Shown here: piece by piece, positions 46,901-53,876 of the stretch
Numbering within the stretch: position 1 is the first letter of the stretch
How the letters are laid out: each line of letters begins with the position of its first letter
Origin: Chryseobacterium luquanense
GTDB taxonomy: Bacteria > Bacteroidota > Bacteroidia > Flavobacteriales > Weeksellaceae
Assembly: GCF_026460945.1 (NCBI RefSeq)
Contig: NZ_JAOVZV010000002.1
Coordinates: 98,562 to 162,561, forward strand
Direction: 5' to 3'
Length of the DNA: 64,000 bases
Position numbers and translations under genes: made by a program
Notes under the pieces: model-generated
Told to the model about the DNA's origin: nothing
Databases searched by the model: none
What the model saw: only the letters and a program-made list of their open reading frames with translations

Positions 46901-47359
46901 GACATCAACGATGTAGTTCCGGTAGGTACTAAGCATTTTCAGAACGGAAACTTTACGATTTCTTTAGCTCAAAAAGAAGGGGTTTTCAATAACGGACAAG
47001 CGATCTATCTTCACGACAAAGAATTAAGTACCTACACTAATTTGCAGAATGGCAGCTACAGCTTTACAGCAAATGCAGGAGAATTTGCAAACAGATTTGA
47101 GATTGTTTACAAACTAAATGTTTTGGCAACTGCAGAAGCCACTAAAACTTCTTTTGAAGTATACAGAGAAGGTGAAGATTTCTTTGTGAGAAATGATAAA
47201 AATATTGAAACAGTTGAAATATTCGATGCTTCGGGAAGAAAAGTAATGCAGCTAAATGCAAATGCAAAATTGGTGCGAGTGAAATTGGATACAAAAGGTT
47301 TATACATCCTAAAGGCATTTTCAGCAGGGAAAGAATACTCTAAAAAAATAATGAAATAA
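43949..47359 (+). CDS. Secreted leucine-rich-repeat-like protein with T9SS type A sorting domain
   Basis: About 1136 aa. ATG at 43949 begins a signal peptide (MKKILFTLFVSC..VVYSQ); the TTG at 43925 is rejected. An EF-hand-like loop DTNGDGEIQLQE lies near residue 52. Residues about 80-620 are degenerate LRR/BspA-like repeats (LxxLxIxxNxxL, SSLDISDCTGLKKLDL). From about residue 629 (IWNGTTWSNGAPTS) the protein matches the C-terminal half of the protein at 25537-28836. It ends in the same type A sorting domain (TVEIFDASGRKVMQL, KGLYILKAF, YSKKIMK). Likely surface-exposed, binding unknown ligands. Confidence 0.92.
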   Translation: MKKILFTLFVSCCSVVYSQNINFTDSKFKALILSSNTTNEIAKDLNGNSITIDTNGDGEIQLQEAQQVVVLNVKMDKTQYCDPITEAVTNYIYYFTHLPENISDALLFTNVEELYISDTKNANISFVNNSKIKKVMCMNRWFYNEASFNGSYYDSDFFPVDFTIDNCPSVLTMNDISAFYHPSFLGQAIFRIKNNPQFNGALVMNNKLVSELYIENVNLTSIDIDDCRGLVKLSVPNIATLQTINIANTQDSQTDDQEINLIANNCTALHEIILDGDYYDSCAVYLSAINVNGCSSLKKIKGVNASNIDFSTAGLVNLEELDCAYYNRYIYTTNSLGSVILGNVTSLNLAGLPKLKKLTAFNQPLNYANINVCPLLQEINIVTSSQFLSNLNVSNLTALHTLKAYNGAPEDSSVPINLQNINAQNCTALTALDIWGNYDLKTLNLQNCSSLQTLAISDNILYNYFSQLNTLNLLQCSGLEELYIKYTKISSLDISDCTGLKKLDLIENNFLNQLNISNNINLEELHIEKLPLIAQLNTLANVNLKNVFFKECPLLTQLDFSTASHLESFSAIDNLNLVSVNLHNNSIEQYVENYNYNPSLSVCVDDAQLATFVDFDINFTSDCTNLIQTIWNGTTWSNGAPTSAINAFIAGNYSTTTQPMFTAKNIIVNNGAVLEITSGNTINAADVTIKNGGNLIQTDGSILNYTGTFKVKKYSTSDFDKYAFWSSPVASQDLNAIYGTGITPQFITEYNTATDNFVNAASATSAFGKGYSIKTPSGSIGNVTFTGAPNNGSQTYTLATTGNRFNLVGNPYPSNLNLDTFYIANQGRISNTMYFWDNTSNSVTTQGGASSVNIGYATYNASTSAWVPAPNIITVPTGNIANIGQGFFVRALPAPSDTSLSFRNDMRVATSGTFFNKNNSLTEAKFWLRLNSSYNSNNTFAVAYLSSASDSFDQYDSKAIGIGSDAFYTIADAQKLVIQGKSDFDINDVVPVGTKHFQNGNFTISLAQKEGVFNNGQAIYLHDKELSTYTNLQNGSYSFTANAGEFANRFEIVYKLNVLATAEATKTSFEVYREGEDFFVRNDKNIETVEIFDASGRKVMQLNANAKLVRVKLDTKGLYILKAFSAGKEYSKKIMK

Positions 47360-47363
47360 CATA

Positions 47364-47609
47364 ATGAAAAAATTAATAATAACATTTTCGATTGTTCTTT
47401 CGGGTTTTGCGTGCGCTCAATCTTCAGACGATAATCCTTATCTATATGATGAGCCTTCTCCAACCGAAGGAGATACTTTTCCCGGAAATCCCGGCGATCC
47501 TAACGCAGCTCCCGTCGATCAATATATTCCTGCACTTTTTGTTTTAGCTATAACAATCATTCTAGGTGCATCAACAAAAAAAGATTTAGATAAAGCAAAA
47601 TCAAGATAA
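47364..47609 (+). CDS. Small secreted protein with CTERM-like C-terminal helix, paralog of 25284-25529
   Basis: 81 aa, the same length as its paralog. A signal peptide ends near ACAQ; the short linker has NPYLYDEP and PGNPGDPN; then APVDQYIP, a hydrophobic helix (about 58-70) and a basic tail with KKDLDKAKSR. Conserved between the copies: FS near residue 8, QS, NPYxYDEP, GDP and PxDQYIP. It starts 4 nt after the large T9SS gene, so the two are probably translated together. The processed linker would be only about 30-40 residues. Function unknown; the layout suggests membrane sorting and release by an exosortase-type protease elsewhere. Confidence 0.85.
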   Translation: MKKLIITFSIVLSGFACAQSSDDNPYLYDEPSPTEGDTFPGNPGDPNAAPVDQYIPALFVLAITIILGASTKKDLDKAKSR

Positions 47610-47617
47610 TATGTATT

Positions 47618-47654
47618 AAAATCTGTTTCACAAATCATGAAACAGATTTTTTTG
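47618..47654 (+). terminator. Terminator of the second T9SS/small-protein pair
   Basis: A perfect 13-bp stem (AAAATCTGTTTCA / TGAAACAGATTTT) with a 7-nt loop, followed by further T. It begins 9 nt after the small-protein stop. Confidence 0.93.
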
Positions 47655-47787
47655 TCTTATCTTAATATTAAAAGATCAATTTTCAATCAAAAAATTAAAT
47701 TTCGCTTGATAAATAATCATGTAAAAAGTTAATATTCCTATCATACAGAATGATTTTGTAATTTTTCATTAAAAAGTAAAAAAAACT

Positions 47788-47817
47788 TTACATTTTGTAA
47801 AATATTTTTTACATTTG
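47788..47817 (+). promoter_or_regulatory. Promoter with TTTACA palindrome upstream of the membrane/HTH pair
   Basis: TTTACATTTTGTAAA (47788-47802) is a perfect inverted repeat TTTACA-N3-TGTAAA. It directly precedes a -7 element TACATTTG (47810-47817). A further half-site (TTACAAA) lies next to the start codon. The layout suggests autoregulation by the HTH protein of the same operon (inference). Confidence 0.5.
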
Positions 47818-47837
47818 TTTTATTAAAAATTACAAAC

Positions 47838-48287
47838 ATGAATACATTACAACTTTTATCAAACCGTTTTAAAACAATCGGTTGGTTAATTTTTATTCCT
47901 TCTTTAATTCTTGGATTGATTTCTCTCATTGGAATTATGAACGTTGAAATCTCTTTGCCTGTGATCTACAGTTCCGGATTTTTCAATGATGAAAACCAAG
48001 GTTTCCTGAAAACAACAGAAATTGATTTGTTTCCAAATTTATTTGGTGTTTTAATTATTATCGGAGGAATTCTGGTAGGATTTTCTAAAGAAAAAATTGA
48101 AGATGAATATATTTCAAGCTTGCGTCTAAAGTCCATTTTCTGGAGCCTGATTGTCTCCTACTCTATTGTTCTTCTATTATTTATTACAGTTTTCGGAAGC
48201 CTGTTTCTCACCGTTATGATTCTTATTATATTTCTGCCTTTGGTTTTGTATATCTTCAGATTTAATTATTTACTGCTAAAGAAATGA
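47838..48287 (+). CDS. Membrane protein paired with an HTH regulator
   Basis: A 149-aa protein with four likely TM helices (about 14-36, 65-82, 98-118, 122-143). No catalytic motif is visible. Its stop overlaps the start of the HTH gene by 4 nt, so the two are coupled. In Bacteroidetes and Firmicutes small YozG-like HTH regulators are often encoded beside a membrane protein of unknown role. A promoter with a palindromic operator precedes it. Confidence 0.82.
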   Translation: MNTLQLLSNRFKTIGWLIFIPSLILGLISLIGIMNVEISLPVIYSSGFFNDENQGFLKTTEIDLFPNLFGVLIIIGGILVGFSKEKIEDEYISSLRLKSIFWSLIVSYSIVLLLFITVFGSLFLTVMILIIFLPLVLYIFRFNYLLLKK

Positions 48288-48484
48288 AAAATAAAATTAA
48301 ACTCGAAAGAGCCATAAAAAATATCACACAGGAAGATTTAGCTAAAACAATCAGCGTTTCGCGACAAACCATCAATGCAATGGAAGCGGGAAAATATGTT
48401 CCTTCTACAGTTTTGGCTTTGAAAATTGCGAGATATTTTGAAAAGAAGGTTGAGGATATTTTTCAGTTGGAAGATGGGGAGTGA
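48284..48484 (+). CDS. XRE/Cro-CI type HTH regulator (YozG-like)
   Basis: 66 aa, a single helix-turn-helix domain: KLERAIKNITQEDLAKTI, then SVSRQTINAMEAGKYVPS as the turn and recognition helix, and ALKIARYFEKKVEDIF. There is no ligand domain, as in YozG-like regulators. It probably represses its own operon through the TTTACA palindrome upstream (inference). Overlaps the upstream membrane-protein gene by 4 nt. Confidence 0.93.
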   Translation: MKNKIKLERAIKNITQEDLAKTISVSRQTINAMEAGKYVPSTVLALKIARYFEKKVEDIFQLEDGE

Positions 48485-48520
48485 TTGTACATTAACTGAT
48501 TAATTTCAATTTATACTCAC

Positions 48521-48877
48521 ATGAATCAAATCAGATGTTCTGTGTATGATTATGCAATCATTTATCTTGTAAAAAACGAAAGCGTGGGGTTTGTTCATAG
48601 AAGAACCTATTACACGCCAATAATTTTAAAGAAAAATGGAAAATGGTATCGTTTTGACAGCTGAGATGAGATCAATTATAAATATGAAAACATTGACGAT
48701 GAAAGTCTAAATATTAGAAAAAATATAGCGATTGGAAAAGCTTCATTTCAAGAAAAAATAAAGAAAAAATAGCTTATCAATGTCTTTTATTCTGAAAAAT
48801 TCTCTATTCCAATCAATAAAAATAAAGTCAAAATTAAATGTCTCAAATCAGCAGAAAAACTTTATCAATCTAATTAG
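48521..48877 (+). pseudogene. Possible small gene with two in-frame stop codons
   Basis: From ATG at 48521 one frame runs 118 codons to TAG at 48875, interrupted only by TGA (48662) and TAG (48770). The three segments read as normal protein: MNQIRCSVYDYAIIYLVKNE..., then DEINYKYENIDDESLNIRK..., then LINVFYSEKFSIPINKNK.... No frameshift is needed. I do not recognise a family. It fills most of the 431-nt gap between the HTH gene and the DUF72 gene. Confidence 0.5.
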
Positions 48878-48915
48878 ATTTACTATTTTTATTAATACAA
48901 AAAAACCTAAGTCAA

Positions 48916-49806
48916 ATGAAATTCGGACAAGTAGAAGACCCTTCAAAAATAGATTTCACGTTACCAAAAGATCATTCAAGAACCAAAGAAATTTTAAAGC
49001 AGAATAAAAAAGGACTTGAAAATATCTCTATTGGTTGCGCAAAGTGGAATAAAACAGACTTAAAAGGATTTTATCCAAAAGGAACAAAAGATGAATTAAC
49101 CTATTACGCAACTCAGTTCAATTCAATAGAATTAAACGCTACATTTTACTCTTTGCCAAGTTCTGAACAGGTTTTAACTTGGAAAGAAAAAACTCCGGCA
49201 AATTTCAAATTTTTCCCGAAAATCACCAATACGGTTTCCCACTTCAGAAGACTTTTGAATATTGATGATGTCGTAACACAATTTGCAACGGCAGTTTTGA
49301 ATTTTGATGAAAAATTGGGAATGGTTTTCCTTCAGCTCCATGATAATTTTAAGCCTAAAGATTATGAAAGATTGGAACATTTTGTTAATAAATGGCCAAA
49401 AGAAGTTCCTTTAGCTATTGAACTCAGAAATACGGAATGGTTTACCGACGAAGAGATTTTTGATAAAACTTGTCAACTTTTTGAGGAGAATAACATCACC
49501 AATATTATCGTAGATACAGCAGGAAGACGAGATATGCTTCACATGAGACTCACAACTCCAAATGCTTTCATCAGATACGTTGGAGCCAATGCAGAAAGTG
49601 ATTACGAAAGATTAAACGATTGGTTAAATCATCTTACCACATGGAAAAAAGAAGGTCTTCAGAATCTTTATTTTTTCGTTCACCAAAACATTGAAAAAGC
49701 ATCGCCCCTTCTTTCAGCATATTTCATCGAAAATTTAAATAAAGAATGGAAAACTGATCTTCCGATTCCAAAAATGGGGCAGGAAAATATGCCGAGTTTG
49801 TTCTAA
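48916..49806 (+). CDS. DUF72 domain protein
   Basis: A 296-aa TIM-barrel-type DUF72 (YecE family) protein. Signatures: SIGCAKWNKTDLKGFYP near 37-54, YATQFNSIELNATFY near 65-79, FKFFPKITNTVSH, and PLAIELRNTEWF near 158. It has no signal peptide. The family is widespread with unknown biochemical activity. The gene ends 3 nt before the convergent gene at 49810. The N-terminal 30 residues ahead of the domain are an extension seen in some members. Confidence 0.9.
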   Translation: MKFGQVEDPSKIDFTLPKDHSRTKEILKQNKKGLENISIGCAKWNKTDLKGFYPKGTKDELTYYATQFNSIELNATFYSLPSSEQVLTWKEKTPANFKFFPKITNTVSHFRRLLNIDDVVTQFATAVLNFDEKLGMVFLQLHDNFKPKDYERLEHFVNKWPKEVPLAIELRNTEWFTDEEIFDKTCQLFEENNITNIIVDTAGRRDMLHMRLTTPNAFIRYVGANAESDYERLNDWLNHLTTWKKEGLQNLYFFVHQNIEKASPLLSAYFIENLNKEWKTDLPIPKMGQENMPSLF

Positions 49807-49809
49807 ATA

Positions 49810-50400
49810 TTATTTCTTTCTGACCAATAAAACAAAATTCAGGAACAGTAAGAGAAAACAAAGCGTTACCCAGATTCCCATCAACATATTTTGGTAATTG
49901 TCTTCCTCAATTTCCTTTTTTGCAATTGCGGAAAGTTTTTCGCTTTGATTGATATAATTCTGAACTTCAATCATCTGATCCATATTTTTATTGGGAACAG
50001 AATGCTGGGAAAAATAAACGAGATTTTTTTTACCTAAATATCCTGCAATCCAATATTCATCAGATTTATTCATTTTCAGGTACTCAATTCTGTAATATTC
50101 CGGACGAATTTTTCCGATATGCTTGGTTTCTAAAGGCGTATTTTTATCGAGATTATTGATGTTGATTACATAAAAATCTAACGGTTGCGGAAGTTTATTT
50201 ATCACTTGCAACGACAATGAATCATTAACAATTCTCACCGCCGATTTTTGGATAAACCAATAGGTAAAAACAGAAACCGCAAAAACCACACTCGCAATCC
50301 TGAAAAGTTTAGCCAACTGACCCACCTTTCCTTTTTTCAGTTTTGAGAAAAAAAGCGAGAAAACAAGTGACAGAAAAATAACAAAAATGATAAATCCCAT
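49810..50400 (-). CDS. Hypothetical membrane protein
   Basis: About 196 aa from ATG at 50400; the longer frame to 50427 adds an unlikely leader. Two TM helices near the N-terminus (about 2-17 and 34-52) and one near the C-terminus (about 172-192) bracket a soluble, probably periplasmic region (about 55-165, with KHIGKIRPEYYRIEY). The end is a basic VRKK. No known domain is recognised. Convergent to the DUF72 gene. Confidence 0.75.
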   Translation of the reverse strand: MGFIIFVIFLSLVFSLFFSKLKKGKVGQLAKLFRIASVVFAVSVFTYWFIQKSAVRIVNDSLSLQVINKLPQPLDFYVININNLDKNTPLETKHIGKIRPEYYRIEYLKMNKSDEYWIAGYLGKKNLVYFSQHSVPNKNMDQMIEVQNYINQSEKLSAIAKKEIEEDNYQNMLMGIWVTLCFLLLFLNFVLLVRKK

Positions 50401-50623
50401 ATCGCAAAGATACTTATTTATGTACACATACTTTTTCTCATTTACTCAGCTAAAAATATTATTAATAAAAATTTTAATTACCGTTAAAAATTTTAAACAA
50501 AAGAGTGAGAACCTATTGAATTTATATATACTTCATAAAAAAAATGAATTTTAACTATTAAATTTATATTAATTGTTTTTTTTATTAAATTCACTAAACA
50601 TAATTAACAAAATTTAACACACA

Positions 50624-51787
50624 ATGAAAAACTATTTAAATCAAATTTTATTAGCACTATTGCTAATATTATTTTCTTGTCAGAATTCTCAACAAGAGTT
50701 ACCGAATCAATGCGATGAATGCCAAACTAGTGATTATCTAATTAAAGATTTAAAAATCGGAAGTAATAACTTTAAGATGAGAGATTACAATATTGGTACT
50801 CCAAGCGATCCTGATTTTTTTTCAATTAATGCACCCGAAGCAAAAATCTCTGAGGTAATTAAATTTATATCCAACAAAAGTTTAGTAAAAAAAACAAAAG
50901 CATTAATATTATTTTCTAACAATGGCAATAAAATTGACGATTTAGCACCTGAAGATATTGATGCATTTGTAGCATATGAACAAAATAATAATGGAAATTA
51001 TAATGTAAGATTGTTCAGTAAAATCCAAGGAGAATATGTTGAAAATAAAATCTCTAATTTAAAAAGTAATATTATTTCCTCAAATGACTTCAAAAATATA
51101 TCATTATTAATCAATAATGATTTATATAAAAAGACATTTGCAATCATAGATATTCATAAATTAATTAAAACCCCTCCTCAAAAAATGGAGTTACAAAAGG
51201 AATTATCCCACAACCAAGCAATATTAGCAAAGGGAGGTAGCTACTGTAGTTTTCCTTGTAATCCTCCTGGAGCTGATGCATGGTGCACTGTTACAGAAGG
51301 CCAAATGGGAGACGAAAATTGGTTTTGCTTGGCAGACCCAAGACCATGTGCCGCAGATCATTCATTAAGTCTAGCTACTGAGCAAACTGAAAGTATACAA
51401 CAATATAGAAGTTTAAATACAAGAGAATTTCTGCATGGTTTTAGAGACGATTATTTATCTAAATTTAGTAATGGTTCCAGATATATAGAAATATATTATA
51501 ATCTATCTGAAAAAATGGATTATTCTAAAGTAAACATGGATTTTATAAATGAAAATTTTATCTTAATTAATGATATGAAACCTAAATTAGAATCTCTTAT
51601 TTCTAATGTAAATTCTCAAAGTATAATTATTATTGATAACGCTACTGCAAATAGACTAAACAACTATTTAACAAAATACTCTTATCTATTCTCAGATGAA
51701 GATAGTTCGAATGATATAAACTACTTGATCAACAAAATAAATCAGTTTAAAAACAAAAATAATCAGTATATTACAAATAATTTATAA
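50624..51787 (+). CDS. Hypothetical lipoprotein, AT-rich
   Basis: A 387-aa protein with a lipoprotein signal: hydrophobic residues 7-17 and lipobox LFSC followed by QNSQQ. A CDEC pair lies near residue 32. A cysteine cluster near 208-240 (GSYCSFPCNPPGADAWCTV, WFCLADPRPCAAD) is reminiscent of disulfide-bonded peptide domains. The rest is highly Asn/Lys/Ile-rich, matching the very AT-rich DNA. The next gene, 9 nt downstream, is also a lipoprotein, so they form a pair. Unknown function; probably recently acquired or fast-evolving. Confidence 0.8.
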   Translation: MKNYLNQILLALLLILFSCQNSQQELPNQCDECQTSDYLIKDLKIGSNNFKMRDYNIGTPSDPDFFSINAPEAKISEVIKFISNKSLVKKTKALILFSNNGNKIDDLAPEDIDAFVAYEQNNNGNYNVRLFSKIQGEYVENKISNLKSNIISSNDFKNISLLINNDLYKKTFAIIDIHKLIKTPPQKMELQKELSHNQAILAKGGSYCSFPCNPPGADAWCTVTEGQMGDENWFCLADPRPCAADHSLSLATEQTESIQQYRSLNTREFLHGFRDDYLSKFSNGSRYIEIYYNLSEKMDYSKVNMDFINENFILINDMKPKLESLISNVNSQSIIIIDNATANRLNNYLTKYSYLFSDEDSSNDINYLINKINQFKNKNNQYITNNL

Positions 51788-51796
51788 GCTAAAGCA

Positions 51797-52204
51797 ATGA
51801 AATATATGATTATACTTTCTTTTGGTTTTTCAATGCTATTTTGTTCTTCAAATAATCAAAATAACATTTCTGGTATTTATAGATCTCCAAAAAACACTAA
51901 AACAAATCAATTTTTATTTGGGACTTTTGTGACCGAGTTAGAATTAAATTTAAAGAGTGACAGCACATACACAATGACAACGTGTGCTCAAAATATTAAA
52001 GGCATATGGAAACTAAAAGAAAGTAAAGTCATATTAATATGCGAAGAAAAAAAAATGATAATTGATAGCTTAAACAATCTTCAGAAATTTGCTAAAGGTA
52101 AAATTTGTGGTAATGATGAAATTTTTAATATCACAGATGGAAAGTTATCTCGTAAAGATAAAATTGGTATGAGAGATATTAATTTTATTTTATTAAAGAA
52201 TTAA
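51797..52204 (+). CDS. Small hypothetical lipoprotein
   Basis: A 135-aa protein with signal MKYMIILSFGFSMLFC and acylated Cys near residue 16. The mature part shows the lipocalin-like pattern ISGIYRSPK ... ELELNLKSDSTYTM ... IKGIWKLKESKVILI, used by many Bacteroidetes lipoproteins with a small beta-barrel. It follows the 387-aa lipoprotein gene by 9 nt and overlaps the stop of the convergent HD gene by 4 nt. Unknown function. Confidence 0.78.
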   Translation: MKYMIILSFGFSMLFCSSNNQNNISGIYRSPKNTKTNQFLFGTFVTELELNLKSDSTYTMTTCAQNIKGIWKLKESKVILICEEKKMIIDSLNNLQKFAKGKICGNDEIFNITDGKLSRKDKIGMRDINFILLKN

Positions 52205-52845
52205 CCTACATTCCACTCTTTCAAAAACTGGTCGAGGAAAGTCAGCATAAACCGATGTCTTTCTTCGGCTATTTTTTTGCCTTCATTGGTATTCATCAGA
52301 TCTTTTAACAACAAAAGTTTTTCGTAGAAATGATTAATGGTTGTTCCGTTTGATTTTTTGTACTCTTCCTTTGACATATTCAGTTTTGGCTGAATATCGG
52401 GATGATACATCAGATTATTTTTGAAACCTCCAAAATTGAATGTTCTTGCCACTCCAATTGCACCAATTGCATCGATTCTATCGGCATCCTGAACGATTTT
52501 TAATTCAATAGGTAAATCTTTAGGCGCTTCTCCTCTATTTTTAAATGAAATATTCTGAATAACAAATAAAACCTGCTGAATAATTTTTCCGTCAACACTC
52601 TGACTTTCTAAAAAATCTCTTGAAATTTTTAAAGCTAAAGTCTCGTCTCCATCATGAAATTTCGGGTCTGCAATATCATGTAACAAAGCTGAAAGTTCTA
52701 CTACTTCAAGGTTACAGTTTTCAGTCTGAGCAATTTTTCCGGAAAGTTTCCAGACTCTTTCGATGTGAAACCAATCATGCCCAGCTTCTGCGCCTTCTAG
52801 TTTTTCTTTTACGAATTGGATTGTGCTTTCTATTGTGTTGCTCAT
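52201..52845 (-). CDS. HD domain phosphohydrolase
   Basis: A 214-aa cytoplasmic HD-superfamily protein. The metal ligands are H in HDWFHIERV near 19-27, the HD pair in LSALLHDIADPKFHDGDE near 46-63, and D in VQDADRIDAIGAIGVART near 116. The layout is that of YedJ/YpgQ-like HD hydrolases, which act on nucleotide phosphates. The exact substrate is unknown. Confidence 0.9.
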   Translation of the reverse strand: MSNTIESTIQFVKEKLEGAEAGHDWFHIERVWKLSGKIAQTENCNLEVVELSALLHDIADPKFHDGDETLALKISRDFLESQSVDGKIIQQVLFVIQNISFKNRGEAPKDLPIELKIVQDADRIDAIGAIGVARTFNFGGFKNNLMYHPDIQPKLNMSKEEYKKSNGTTINHFYEKLLLLKDLMNTNEGKKIAEERHRFMLTFLDQFLKEWNVG

Positions 52846-52878
52846 TTTTGAATTTAATTTTTTTGTTACATATTTTTA

Positions 52879-52935
52879 AACCACCCGTCAAAAATTCCTT
52901 TGGAATTTTCGCCACCCATCCAATGGAGGGAAATA
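52879..52935. repeat. Intergenic palindromic repeat (CCACCC / GGAGGG family)
   Basis: AACCACCCGTCAAAAATTCC, three T, then GGAATTTTCGCCACCCATCC and AATGGAGGGAA. It contains the perfect stem AAAATTCC-TTT-GGAATTTT and two CCACCC words. I recall sequences of this form scattered between genes of Chryseobacterium and relatives. It occupies the gap between the HD hydrolase and alpha/beta hydrolase genes. Confidence 0.65.
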
Positions 52936-52949
52936 TTTATCGCTTAACA

Positions 52950-53786
52950 TCAAATCGTATTTAAAACAATATCCCAAAGTTTTTTATTATAACTTCTAAA
53001 AAAATTGATATGACCGATTTCGCCTTTTTCAGATTCTGAAGTTTTCAAGAACCTGTAATTTGGTTTTAGATTAGGATAAGTTTCATCGAGAAGACTTTTC
53101 ACTCCTTTTTCTGTTAACCAAACATCATCTTCAGCATACAAAACCAATACTTTTTGGTTTAAATCTTTAGAATAATCAGTGGTTTTATGCAATAAATTTT
53201 CGGTGGATTTCCTGTTCAAAATTAAGGTTCTCCAATCATAAGCGCAATTTTTTGGAAGACTTTCTCCCAATCCGAACCAATTCGCTGGAAAATAACCAAA
53301 TAACTCTGTGAAAAACGGCTGAGCAAATCCGAAACCGAAAAAAGCTTCCAGTTTTGTCTTCCATTTTAGGTTTCCTATGTATGCATTTTGGGTAGCAACG
53401 AAGATAAATTTCTCAAAAATTTTAGAATGCTCATTCATTCCTATAACTAAAGCACCAACAGAATGTCCCAAGCAAAATTTCTGATAATCAGGGAAATTTT
53501 CAACAATAAATTCCGTAACCGTTTTAAAATCTTCACTTCCCCAAATTCGCATAGAAGCTTTAAAATTTTTCATTTTCTGAGGTTTTGAAAGCCCTATTCC
53601 GCGATAATCGTAAGTGATTACAGTAAATCCTTTTGTAGAAAAAAACTGAGCAAAAGAAAAATAAACCTGTTGTTTTACACCCGTTGCTGAATTGATCAGA
53701 ATGATTTTCCTGTTAGATTTTTCAGGTTTAAATAAATGTGCAACAATTTGTGTTTTATCTTTTGTAGTCAGTATGAGTTTTTCCAT
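52950..53786 (-). CDS. Alpha/beta hydrolase
   Basis: About 278 aa from ATG at 53786 (the longer frame to 53807 adds a hydrophobic heptapeptide and is not preferred). INSATGVKQQVYFSFAQ holds the oxyanion region; TYDYRGIGLS and the nucleophile elbow GHSVGALV near 110 follow; acid Asp in YAEDDVWL and His in GEIGHINFF complete the triad. It is a predicted cytoplasmic esterase/lipase-like enzyme of unknown substrate. Confidence 0.88.
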   Translation of the reverse strand: MEKLILTTKDKTQIVAHLFKPEKSNRKIILINSATGVKQQVYFSFAQFFSTKGFTVITYDYRGIGLSKPQKMKNFKASMRIWGSEDFKTVTEFIVENFPDYQKFCLGHSVGALVIGMNEHSKIFEKFIFVATQNAYIGNLKWKTKLEAFFGFGFAQPFFTELFGYFPANWFGLGESLPKNCAYDWRTLILNRKSTENLLHKTTDYSKDLNQKVLVLYAEDDVWLTEKGVKSLLDETYPNLKPNYRFLKTSESEKGEIGHINFFRSYNKKLWDIVLNTI

Positions 53787-53796
53787 GAGAAGAAAT

Positions 53797-53826
53797 AAAA
53801 AATCCACATCAAATGTGGACTTTTTA
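53797..53826 (-). terminator. Terminator of the ribokinase-like gene
   Basis: On the minus strand AGTCCACAT-TTG-ATGTGGATTTTTT forms a 7-bp perfect stem with a 3-nt loop followed by T6. It lies 50 nt after the kinase stop, just upstream of the alpha/beta hydrolase start. Confidence 0.85.
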
Positions 53827-53876
53827 GTATTATAAATCTTTATTTTAAAGACTTTTCAATATGCATTAAATAAAGT

